64,000 bases of DNA from Paragorgia papillata. Lineage: Eukaryota; Cnidaria; Anthozoa; Scleralcyonacea; Coralliidae. The notes under the pieces are model-generated. The model ran no database searches and was not told the DNA's origin. It worked only from the letters and a program-made list of their open reading frames with translations. The translations under genes were made by a program, and so were the position numbers. The stretch spans positions 1,596,001 through 1,660,000 of the forward strand of contig JAWNZC010000345.1 of assembly GCA_035771165.1 (NCBI GenBank), given 5' to 3'. Below are positions 11,157-22,575 of this stretch, in pieces. Position 1 is the first letter of the stretch. Each line of letters starts with the position of its first letter.

Positions 11157-11540
11157 GGGACTTTAAGATCTACGACATCAACCTCAACGACAACGTCCTT
11201 TAAACAAAAGAACTTTGTGCAAAACAAAGAGAATGAATTTGTCCCAAGAGTATAACCTCAACACCGTCCTCGTTCTTTATACAACGCCACTTAGAGGATT
11301 TTCACTTCTTCAGGACGACGTACGTGGCGGCCACAAAAGATGAGAACTGTTGCTTGAGATTTACTTCAATACGGACACTACAATCATTTTAGCAATACTG
11401 GTTTTTTTTGGAAGTCAAACTAGCTTGAAACATTTTAATGTAATATAATAGTCAGTTAACCGTAACATCTTTCAATTGTGAGATTTATCTTGCTTTTTTA
11501 ACCGCCGTCGACCGTCGTACGTCCTAGCATCTTAAAGTCC
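11157..11540. mobile_element. TA-flanked MITE, second copy at right window edge
   Basis: Ends GGGACTTTAAGATCTACGAC and a diverged inverse (GCATCTTAAAGTCC) with TA on both sides. The same start appears at 63,927 and runs off the window. Confidence 0.65.
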
Positions 11541-11599
11541 TACTTATAAAGGTGAGTCTACATGCGTGCTTAGTAGTCAAAGGGTTAAGGAACTTATTG

Positions 11600-14500
11600 T
11601 GGACCCTCTATATTACGACTGCATGGCTACCAGCATGGCAGGCGGCTGAATCAACACAACAACCAACAATATACTAGCTATCAGAATTTCATAAATTCTT
11701 GTATAAAATAACTAGCTTTTGTGTTACAACTTCGAAACATTGAACAACCTCAAAGCTGGGTTTATAGCGTGTTACTGCAATTCCTTTTAGTTCTCAATTT
11801 TTGCGTTCAGGAAGAACAGCATACTGATTTTCAGCGATTATGCGCGCGACGCTCTAGCGCATTATCCTCTCGTCTTCATGTGTTTTTGCATTAATGCAAA
11901 TATTGGTCATTAATAAATCATCAATCATTATATAGTGGCGATAGATCATGTTTCCGGTGTTGTCAGCAATTTGGCCAGAACTTCACCGCTGCCAGTGAAT
12001 TTTTAGGTCTCTCACTGCAGTCATAACCACAGGGGAACAGCCGTGTCTTGTTGCTTTTCAAGTTTTGGTTTTCAAGCTACCGTTGTGACGGAATCGATGT
12101 TAGAGCGACGCCGCGTGGCGATTCGTCAATAAAATATGTCGTTTATAAACAGCGCTGTCCATCGTTATAAAGTGTTAGACGAAACCAACGTTTTCAACCG
12201 CGTAAAAATACATAATAGGGTTAATTTAGAAACCGGCGAGATTTTACGAAATCGAAGCTTATCGCGTTGACCAAAAGCTAAATGTATCACTATGCACGAA
12301 CAATTGATTGAATGTATGTGGGAATGGCATAGGGGTTTAAACCTAGTGATATACCTGTAATAATGGGGAGTGTTCGGCTTCGTGTGTCGTGCGATTCGTA
12401 TTTCATGTGTGATGCATTAGTGCATAACAAATCTGTAAAACGACAGATCTTTAGAATCATGTCTCCTTTCAGTCTTTAACTGAATCCGGCGAAAATAATA
12501 CGGCCGTTCTGTTGACTCAGCCTCTAACAGCGTCAATCAACCTGCGGCCAATAACTGTGTCATTTTTTTGTTGTTGTTGGATTAAACAACATCACATCGC
12601 ATCGGATTTCTTTTCGAGTATAGCATGCCATCTCATTCTCTCCATAGACGCTAAGGCGGCTAACAAATCTCATTAATTTCTCATGAAAATTTATTCTTTT
12701 ACAAGCAATCTTTGACTTTAGGTGCTGCCCAAAGCGACAAATCGTCACCGAATGAAAACAAGCGATAGTTGTCGTTTGGTTGATTCTGCTTACGTTTTGT
12801 TGTTGTAGCTTTGCCGTTAAAATATTCAAGTAATTACTAACCACTCTCAAGCAAGTGCCAAATTGTGAAACAAATGGCGCCTTGAATTCTAGTAAACTGT
12901 TTTCTTAAGTGCATAAGGGGCGGAGCGACGCAACACTAATCACCATGTCATGTGACGTTATGACTTGATCAAAGAAACCGACAAAGAATGAAAATAATCG
13001 CCGAATTTCACCTCAACAGGTCGCCTTACTGTACCTCTGTGTATCCCAAGTGTACGACACCGATTCCATGAACTTCGTTTGTAAGTTTGTTTTCGATTTC
13101 GCGATGATTTTCGAACGTGAATAGCGAGTTGAACATCTTGGTTGAAATCCAACACAAGTTTATTTACCTGTCTGTAATTTCATCTGTCACTCAAAAGCAC
13201 GTGTGCTGGTCATGCATTTCCGCCCTCGAACAATACTGTATGGTCTCGAATAACCGCCTGGAATCTTATTAAGCTCGTTTGGAAGAAGAGAAGCTTTTCG
13301 TTTGAAACTTACAACTCAGCCATTTTGACGTCAGTCTCTTTTAGATTTCTTCATCAGCTATCATAGACCTTTGTTTTTTTCGGCGAACCTTTGCAACCAC
13401 AAGCGAGTTTTCATTATTAAAGCGAAACAAATAATTCCCGTTGGATAACCGGTCTTCGTATTCTTCAACTTCAAGATCGCACCGCAGTGTGTCTCGTTCT
13501 ACGTGAAGGAAGGGTAAGTTACCTGAAGTAAACTCCTATCACACGTTTTTTTCTAACAACAGTGATTACAGAGAAACAGATTATGAGAGTAGTTCATTAT
13601 CGAGTTCGGCTCAGTCACGGACCATGTTTCTTTGGTTAATATGTGTGTGCGTGCTGTTGCATTGGTATGCCAGCCTACTCCAATCTTTTTTCCTCCTTTC
13701 TGCTTCATAGCTTCTTAAAACGCAACCGAAAAGGCGAAACTTGCCAAATTAGGGTAGGATATTACCGCCAATATAAACAGTACCCTTTCCCCCCCCGATC
13801 ACGTTCGGTTCATCATTGACGAGAAAAGCCGGCGGCGGTCTTTATCAAAGAACGCTTCATGGTCTTTAATAAGTTACTTATTTGTGGATAAAAATATACG
13901 GATGTTACATGTGATCCATCATAGGGAGGCGTTTGTGCGCATGCGTCATTCTTGGCGGCCATCTTTGAAGAACGGCGAGCGAGCAAACAACAGGTAAGGG
14001 AGTTAACCTTCGTGAACGAAGGTATTTTAATTAAATAATCCCGTCCGTTAACGCATGTCATACCGAACGTATATTACCCTAATCTTTGTGACACGGTGGG
14101 CTTCTATGGAACAACGACAGAGCGTTTGCTTTCCTTCGAAGAATTTCATATTCATTAGACGAGTTTGCCGTCTTAAAATGTGATTCATGTAAGCGTAGCT
14201 AAACGTTATTCAGTGTAGCCGTTGTACGGCTGTAAATTTCAAGAAGTGAACTCTGTCTAGGGGAGCAGATGGTAAGTACAAACTAGTTGATAGTGAAGTG
14301 TTTTAGTAGTTAAAATGTCAAACGGATTTGTCCACGTGTGATTATGCACCAGTGTTTGGATTTAATATTCAATTCCGACTTTGTTTGACGTAGTGAATAC
14401 TTTATAAGATTGAACAACTTCCTGTTTGATATTTACCTATAGCATTTCAGACAATAGCTAGCATTTAAAACGGTTGAAAACGGTTTTGGGAGTCATTCAA

Positions 14501-15895
14501 GACTGTAGTTTGTAATAATATTTCTGTTTACTCTTCGCATGACATTGTGTAATAGATTACGGATCTCTGATAAAATTAGTTTACTTTTTTTTGGAAATCG
14601 GTGCCTGGGGCCGTTCGATTTTAATATACACACAAGATTAGTACAATTTATGCCCAAATATCCCACGTAACTGTATTAATGTAATCTCAGAAATATTATT
14701 TGAAATGCTGAAACCCAGATGTGTTTTCGAAAGTTAGCTACACTCCTGTTTACATGGGCGGTTGTTCCGTTGTTGTTTTCGTTGACTGACTGTAGTTTAT
14801 CAACAATATTTATATAAGTAGAGCGTGTTTTGCTTTGAGCGTGTTGTTCGACATGGCACTGCCGGCAACTTAGCTTTCTCTTAGCTGTAATATTAACCAA
14901 ATGTTCAACGCTGCGAAAACTATTGAGCCCAAAGACACTTATCATAAACTTCTGGTTGAACAGTCGAACTTCAAAATACCTCGCAGCCAAAACCCTAAAC
15001 GTGCTCTAAACTTACATTTTCACTGAACCCAAACATCGGAACGCGGAACTTTATATTCACGTGTATTTGTTTATATAAATCTTTTTACCAATTTCCCATC
15101 TGTTTGTGTCGCTAAAATGGACAAGGGGAGATATATTCTATGATTCTGCCGCCACCCGAACAGATTTTGAAGTGTTTTATTAAAGTCAAATGTTGTATAC
15201 CCGACTGGTTTAAGCAGGTGCTTTAATACAGTGAAGACAGGTTCGCGTTAATATTTTAAGTACTTTCTTCTTCTAAAGTCCGTTTTAACAATCGAACAAT
15301 ACAATAGTTTATTAGTAGTGTCTTTATACGGCAAGGCTGTTTTCTGAGGCTAGACAATATGGCGTTATGCGATACGGCGGGAAATAGATGAATTATTATC
15401 AGAAGCAAGGCCAAAGGCTTTTAACTTTTATCGTTAGGCAACGGAGAGCAGACAAACACACAAGTCCAAACGTTCTTAGCGGCGCGTCTAGCCGACACAG
15501 ATATTGTCGAGCTTGCCGTCCCTGCAAGTATATGTAATTCCACGATTTTATTCTTATATAACTGCGCGGCGAATATAGTTCCACTTCGATATACGGCTAT
15601 GTAATATGAGTAGATATTACTAGTCTTAAAATGCACGTGATGTTATTTATGCATGTACGGATTACTTGGTTGGATAAATATTTGCAAAGGCTAATGATGA
15701 TTGATGGCTTTAAAGGTCATATGCGTCTCTGGAGTTGCGATAATATATCGTGTGGTTTCATTACTCGGCCTACCTATTAGGTTTCAGCTCGGATTTTTTT
15801 TCTCCCTTTTTGGGTGTCACGATTTTGCATTTTTGCACATTTTACTTCCGCTACTATTCATACTTCCGGTGAGTTGTTGGCCGTGTGACTGCATG
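11600..15895. other. Single-copy-looking stretch without a recognised gene
   Basis: Fewer repeats than its surroundings and locally higher CpG (for example 12,070-12,130). Small reading frames exist on both strands but none resembles a known protein. Three consensus donor sequences (gtaag) follow plausible leader-like sequence at about 13,512, 13,995 and 14,272; the middle one follows GGCGGCCATCTTTG. A non-coding transcript or promoter is possible but unproven. Confidence 0.25.
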
Positions 15896-16007
15896 AGACC
15901 CCGTTTACACTAGAGCAAAAGTATCCGGATTCACATTGTTTTTCATCCACATGGGAATAAAAAACAATGTGAATCCAGAAACTTTTGCTCTAGTGTAAAC
16001 GGGGTCT
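15896..16007. mobile_element. Short palindromic MITE
   Basis: Inverted ends AGACCCCGTTTACACTAGAG and complement enclose about 112 bp. A partial copy with the same CCCCGTTTACACTAGAGC lies at 41,613-41,688. Confidence 0.75.
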
Positions 16008-16810
16008 GAGTGAGGCCATGTTGTAAGTTCTTTGCTCCTTTCGCTTTTGGAGTTTGACAAAAAGTTGAACAGCTTTGCCTTTTGGTCAAGATGTTCTTGC
16101 ACGTTGTTGGTAGATTTTGAAAGTGACTGACTGACTTTGTAGTTAAACAGCGATCAGATGTGGCTGACAACTGTCTTGATCGTAAATATTATGTACATCA
16201 GTGTGAAGTATGCACCACATTCAGCCTTCGATTCAGAAAGTGAAACAGTGGAAGAAACATGGACACAGGAGAAATATGGACACACTGACAGGGAGGAAAA
16301 GAGCGTAAATGATCGCCGACGAGAAATGGTGACTCTGAGTGTCGTTTATGGCGAGAAGTCAGATGAACTAGGACAACAACACCACAGAATATACTGTGAC
16401 AACACCGACGAGCTGACCAACAACTGATGACGGGGCTACAGCGCATGTGTACTTAGAACCAGCCAACTGAAGATAGACATGGTGTGACAGTGTCATGTTG
16501 TTGTCACGACAACAAACGAGTGACAGTGACCCGTCGTCTACCATCTCAATTAAAGATGTCAGCGACACAGATTACCCAAACGTCAGACTTCATAGAGCTT
16601 AACACACCACACCAAAGACAAGAAATCTTTTAGCTTTACAGCAAATTGTAAACAAGTGAGCGTATTCTCGTCCTAAATGCCAATCCTCAAGGGAGTGCAG
16701 TGTTAAAGGGGCTATGTCAACCAAGATTGTCTTGTATTCAAATTCTGAACTGCAAACTTCAAAATAAAAGCTGTACCAACAGTTCAATATTATGAAATAC
16801 GGGTCACCTA
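16008..16810. other. Unassigned stretch with one small open frame
   Basis: An 89-codon frame at 16158-16427 (+) is rich in acidic and basic residues (SESETVEETW, TDREEKSVNDRRRE). It has no recognised homology, and the opposite strand is also open. I do not call it a gene. Confidence 0.2.
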
Positions 16811-17080
16811 CTACTCAAATCAGTAGAGCGAGACATAGACGATGTTTTCATCGCTTCCGACGCGACAGTTTCTTTAACCGCAGATCAATTTCAAAGCAAT
16901 CACGAGGTGTATTCTTATGTACCACGTGATAGCTTGTTTACGAGTTAACAATTGGATGTTTATCACGTGGTACATGAGAACGCACCTCATGATTGCTTTA
17001 ATATTGATCCGCGGTTAATAAAAGTGACACTCGGAAGCGATAAAAAAATCATCCTTGTCTCGCTCTACTGATTTGAGTAG
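16811..17080. mobile_element. Intact TA-flanked MITE (empty counterpart of 4,045-4,835)
   Basis: 270 bp with inverted ends CTACTCAAATCAGTAGAGCG, TA on both sides. It holds an inner palindrome around GTACCACGTGATAGCTTG. A single TTAA at 16,874 marks where the other copy was invaded. Confidence 0.85.
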
Positions 17081-17090
17081 TATCAACTAT

Positions 17091-18353
17091 AGGTGGTTTT
17101 CACTATGACGTCACAAAATTCTAAAATGTTTATTATTAAACCTACAACGTGGGTTGTTTTATATATTTTGTAGATCGTTATTACGAGTCTTCCTGGAAGA
17201 TTTTAAGTTGATACAACCATTCCTTCTTGAGTTACAGAGTTTGAGTTCTTGAGTAATTGGCGTCTGTGACGTACACAAATATGGCGGCCAAAAAACGAAT
17301 GCTCATGTAAAGTGTAGTTACAACCAGAATCTTTAGATTGTACATCAGACATAATTAGACATCGCTTCTAAAGCTCAACCAAGCATTGTATGCTCAACTG
17401 TGTGTACAAAGTGGCTTTTAACGATATTTGAAAATTATGCTGACGTCAGCAATAATATAATTCAAAACTCTGTAACTATCTGTATCTGTATATCTTTAAT
17501 CGGTAAAGCTGATTGCATACAACCGATGTAAAATTAATAAGTAAATTACAGTAATAAAATCCTAATTTAACTAAATATAACTAACAAATTATATTACAGC
17601 TGACGGTAACTACAATATTACAAAATAAAAGTAATAATTAATAAACTTAAAGCTAATTCAGAAAAGAAAGGACGTGCTTGCTGAAGCTTTCGGAGTACTT
17701 GTTATTAACTATTTGCTCTGGAAGGTTATTCCATGCAGGGATAGTGCGAGGGGAAAAGGAGTACTTAAAGACATCAGTACGTACAGAGAGGTGTTTGTAT
17801 GTCTGGGAGTGTTTCCGTCCGGTAACCCCAGTAGATAAGGTGGCGTACTGATTTGGGTCAACAGCATTGAGGCCAAGAGTGGCTTTATGAAAGGAGCTTA
17901 GGCGGAGGCACTCACGGCGTTTAGAAAGGAGAGGCCAGCTCAGGTCAGATAACATGGAGCTGACACTCGACTCCATCGAGTAGTCCCGATTCACAAACCG
18001 TGCAGCACGTCTTTGCACCTTCTCCAGCAGGTTTATATTTCGCTGGCTATAAGGATCCCATGCTGAGCAAGCATACTCCAACGAGGGACGAACAAGAGCA
18101 AGGTAAAGAAAGCCTTGCCTTGATCTCTCGAGTAGAATGATAAAAATTACGAGCGATGAAATTTAGCGTCTTGCTTGCCTTGCTTGATACTGACGTGGTC
18201 GCAAGAAGGAATGGTTAACTCAAGAAGGAATGGTTGTATCAACTTAACATTTTCCGTATAACGATCTACAAAATATATAAAACAACCAACTTTGTAGGTT
18301 TAATAATAAACATTTTAGAATTTTGTGACGTCACAGTGAAAACCACCTATAGA
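17091..18353. mobile_element. Foldback element carrying a LINE remnant
   Basis: The outer arms are inverted: GGTGGTTTTCACTATGACGT at the left, complement at the right, with paired GATACAACCATTCCTTCTTG blocks inside. The non-palindromic middle is LINE sequence (17,480-18,175). Confidence 0.75.
17653..18175 (-). pseudogene. C-terminal reverse-transcriptase fragment of a LINE
   Basis: A 142-codon frame (18,081-17,653) reads LEYACSAWDPYSQRNINLLE, then QRRAARFV, WPLLSKRRE and IPAWNNLPEQIV. It is the conserved C-terminal thumb region of CR1/Jockey/Rex-type LINE proteins. Homology continues upstream to about 18,175 (AFLYLALVRPS). The rest of the RT and the endonuclease are missing. About 170 bp of 3' tail follow towards 17,480. 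Non-functional remnant. Confidence 0.8.
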
Positions 18354-20090
18354 CGCTCTCACCCAAGACCAAGGCAGGGCCGGAGTTATGCGGGGGTTTG
18401 GGGTGTGTGTGACACTCCCCCCCCGCAAGAATTGCTTTATTTGTTCTATAGTCGGCAGACAAGAGATTTCAGTCGGCAGTCGGCACCCGCCAGCGGTCAG
18501 ACTCGGCGAATACTAGTACTGACGAGTGACGATTATGAGGCAGTCGGCAAAATTGAGGGTACCACCCCCCTGCAGAATTTTCTGAGGACGGCCCTGGACC
18601 AAGGTTTCACATAAATTGGCCTAAACATAATCTCTGCCGAGCCAACAGAAAGCAAGATTTCACATTTGCAATCTGTTTCACGCAATCTCGCTCAATTTTT
18701 GACCATCCGTACTTCTGTGCAGGTTTCTTGTACCTTTTGTATGTTTTTATATGTCTTTTAAAAGCATCATCAACAATTTGTGTCAGAATTGCTCATTAAA
18801 AAATAATAGCATGTCCAGGTGATAACTGCCGTTATCACATACCATAATTCTATAAAATAGACACAATGAAATTGAAAACGGCGTACAGCATTGGGGGGTA
18901 TACTCTGAACCGCAACACAGCGAAAAATATCGTAAAAATCCGCAGTAGCATGTCGAGAATTAAAGCAATACCGAAACTGTTTGAATGGGTAAAACAGAAT
19001 ACCGTATCGAAGCTGCAAAATTACCGGAAAACACCGCAATACTGAAAATCCCGAATGTCCCCTTCTTTGTTAGTCAATAGTAGACTATTTGTAGTAATGT
19101 GATCTAGCTAGTATATACTTTCTACGGATAATCTAACGCCTCTGGTCATATTTAAGTCTGTTTTTCTAGACCTTTCACCAGAACAAAGAGACTACTTGTG
19201 GTAGAGCTAATTGAATATGCATATATATAATTAATTGCGTAGTCTCCTTCTCCGGATATCATTATCTTGCATGTAATACAAAGCTCTTGTTTATATATGT
19301 ATTTTTTATAGCAGGACCATTCGTGATTCACGCAATCTGAAAGTTGTTTATTTCGTATAGAAAGCTGCCAGAATTAAGACAAAACAACGTATACCTGTCG
19401 AGAATTTTTGATTTGGCAATGGTAGCATTTTCTATAAACTTGGATTGCCAAGCTGGCAACATGTGATTTGACGAATAAGCATGCACTTGAATAAGTTATT
19501 CATGTCTTACACACAAAAAGCGTAAGTTTGAGCCGTGGTTTGGCCCGTTTGGGTATGACGGCGAAATAGTCGAAGTGTTGAATAAAAGTGTTAACTTTTT
19601 TGGATTGTCTATTGTTTTGTATTTTATATTAATTTACTCGGTGGTAATTGTAATTTTAGTCATTTTAGCTATACCTGTTTTATATAGATGGCTTTAAAAA
19701 AAGCTAGAAACTCGACGATGTCGATTAGCTCATGGCTATTATCTATAGTTTGTCGGCTCAAGTTTCGCTAAAGCTTGTATTTCACAGGGCTTTAGAGGCT
19801 GGTTGATGTTGAACACCTTTTTAATTTCGATTCTTAAAATCTGAACGCTTCAGTGGAGCGGCTAAACCTCGCTGTTTCCGGTCTTATTAAAAATAATCTT
19901 TCAAACTATTCACGTTAATTAAAGAAAAATCTGTTAGCTACAGCAAGTCTGACCTTATTGGCTTATACATTGAAACTCTAATTTGCTATTTTATGTCGTT
20001 GTGAACAGTTTAACACTGTAGTTTAAATTTCACAGCACAAAACCTTTTCTATTGCGAACGAAAACTCTAAACTCCTTTTGTCATCTTACG
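18354..20090. other. No gene seen; minor repeat material
   Basis: 18,370-18,610 holds a C-rich stretch with repeated CAGTCGGCA motifs that looks like an interspersed repeat. The remainder to 20,090 is AT-rich with no convincing exon or element. Confidence 0.4.
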
Positions 20091-20094
20091 TTGT

Positions 20095-20625
20095 AACATT
20101 GTTGTTAATGTTGCAACATTATTGTAAATTTTGTAACATTGTTGTAAATTTTGTAACATTCTTGTTAATGTTGTAACATTGTTGTAACATTATTGTAAAT
20201 TTTGTAACATTGTTGTAAATGTTGTAGCATTATTGTAAATTTTGTAACATTGTTGTAAATTTTGTAACATTCTTGTTAATGTTGTAACATTGTTGTAACA
20301 TTATTGTAAATTTTGTAACATTGTTGTTAATGTTGCAACATTATTGTAAATTTTGTAACATTGTTGTAAATTTTGTAACATTCTTGTTAATGTTGTAACA
20401 TTGTTGTAACATTATTGTAAATTTTGTAACATTGTTGTAAATGTTGTAGCATTATTGTAAATTTCGTAACATTGTTGTAAATGTTGTAACGTTGTAAATT
20501 TTGTAACATTGTTATAAACGTTGTAAATTTTGTAACATTGGTGTAAATTTTGTAACATTGTTATAAATGCTGTAACATTATTGTTAATGCGTTGTAATAT
20601 TATTGTAAATTTTGTATCATTTTAA
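20095..20625. repeat. Minisatellite of TTGTAACATTGTTGTAAAT-like units
   Basis: About 19-20 bp units, roughly 27 copies, with a higher-order repeat visible (the block with CTTGTTAATG recurs). Confidence 0.9.
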
Positions 20626-21099
20626 ATTAAATAAAATATTATTAATTCAGGATTAAAGACATTTAGCAATACGTTACGATGCAAGGATAACATTGACCCC
20701 TCTAGAAATATATTTTCTCTGCAGTCCTAAACTCGTAGCTGGAAAATCTTGGACCAAACATTCTCCGACGATTCATGGAGATAAACATTTATTGCTCATC
20801 TGTCATGAAAACAGCTAAATTTAAATTGCACGTTTAGTCAATTTAAAATCCATAAAATATTTGTGTGGACAACGTGTTTTTCGTAGTTGTGAATGATATT
20901 TCTCTCTTAGACTTCCAGTTGCTATTGAATTGTGGAATAAATTTCCTTTCTGCTTTTCGCTGATACGGTTAAATGGTCACAAGCTGTCTAATTTATTATT
21001 AATAAGTGGAAGCCGGGTTGTCGTGTATGTAGGCGAACTTTAATTGTTGAAGGAAACTGAAAGCCTTACTTGTGGTGTATTGTTCGGCGCCATTGAGAT

Positions 21100-21337
21100 T
21101 GTTTTTTTGGGAGGAGTTTGAAGGAAAGAAAGGCCACAGGTGGTGTGGATATCATTGAGGTGTCGTAATGCGTCTTGTTGCTTGAGCGGCAACAAGAATG
21201 TTCCATGCCGTGATATAAGTTTATTAGGGGTAGCGTTTTGTTCTAACAATACTACCCGCTGTGCTATTGTTCGGAAGAATAATAATCAATGTTCGCTTCT
21301 AGATAAAGAGGAAATGTTGCTGTTGTGATGTTCAAAT
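21100..21337 (+). promoter_or_regulatory. Probable 5' leader/promoter of the ATF7IP-like gene
   Basis: This is the sequence directly upstream of the start ATG. A stop codon in the same frame at 21,326-21,328 supports the start choice. No TATA box or defined start site is visible; placement is by position only. Confidence 0.35.
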
Positions 21338-22541
21338 ATGGACAACGATTTACCAGTAAAAAGAAGGTACGTTTGGAAGCTGTTTAGACGCTTTAATATA
21401 TCAAAATATAAACTGAAACAACACGCATTCGTTTGGAAAAACAGCGTTAATATAATTATAAGTACTTTCGACTATTATCTAGCAACTCTAGTCTATTCCT
21501 GTCGCAACTTAAGGTTGAAACGCAAATTCTTTGTTAACTATATACAGTTTTGTAAAACTTCCTGGTTAAAGATAGTAATGTTTGATAAGACCGATTAGTT
21601 TCGTGAAGAGTTTGGTTTAGCGCAAAAAAATAGGGGAGGTAGCTGGCAGACCTGGTAGTGGCGGATCCTGGGATCCTCGTTCCAAGAAAAGATTTTGGTT
21701 GTAAGAAAGTTTTGGGCTGGCAAGTGCCAACCGCGAACTTGGCCTGAGTGTTTGTAAGGGCCTGCTCACACTGCATGCACTTTGAGATTGAGCCGAGACT
21801 GATCTGAGGGAAGCAAGCCAAGTGTGAACAGTCAAATAAAACTTGAGCTCGATCTCGGATCAATTTCGCTTGCGAGCCCATTTAGTTTGGCCTGTAGTAT
21901 ATATCGCTTTTGCTTGAATTACACGAAGTAAGGAAGCTTGGCAATGTTCGGTCAGTGATTCGAGATCTACATTTCACATGCATATATTCACTGTGAAAGT
22001 GATGAAATATCAAAATATTAATTTTGCTTGGCACAGCTTTATTAATGATTGTTTTAGTCCTGCTAAATGTAGTGCGACCACCATGTTTCTGAAGAAATTA
22101 TTCCGTCCTTAGCGTAGGATCCAAGATAAAGGTTGGAACTATTTCCAGGTCTGATGGCTGGTATATATACCTGCTTGCTTGCTAGACCGGTTAATGTATT
22201 CAATGGCGTCAGTTTTGTTATAGAATTTAAGTACTTAACCAAAACACTAAACTAACTTTATCTATATTCTATATACTGGATAGTCGTATCTAAACTGTTC
22301 TTTCTAGAGGTCCAGTAAGGGTTATCCCTCATTGGTCTATTTCCTGCATTTTGAGGCAAGTATTTAAGAGTAATCCGAAAGCCTTAAATTACATAATTTT
22401 GTTAAAATCAAACCAGAACATAGAATGATACGCATCGGAATATATTTAGATTTATTTATAAACAAGTCGTAAATGTAAAAACAAGTTGGAGGCATTTTGT
22501 ATTGACCCTTAGTATTGTAATTTATAGCATATGTATGCCTG

Positions 22542-22575
<34 letters not shown>

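Noticed and set aside
16158..16427. 89-codon frame with charged residues
   Set aside because: No homology recognised, both strands open, no supporting splice sites; mentioned only as unassigned sequence.
21140..21328. 62-codon frame just upstream of ATF7IP
   Set aside because: Ends 9 nt before the ATF7IP ATG in the same frame; more likely 5' leader sequence than a protein.
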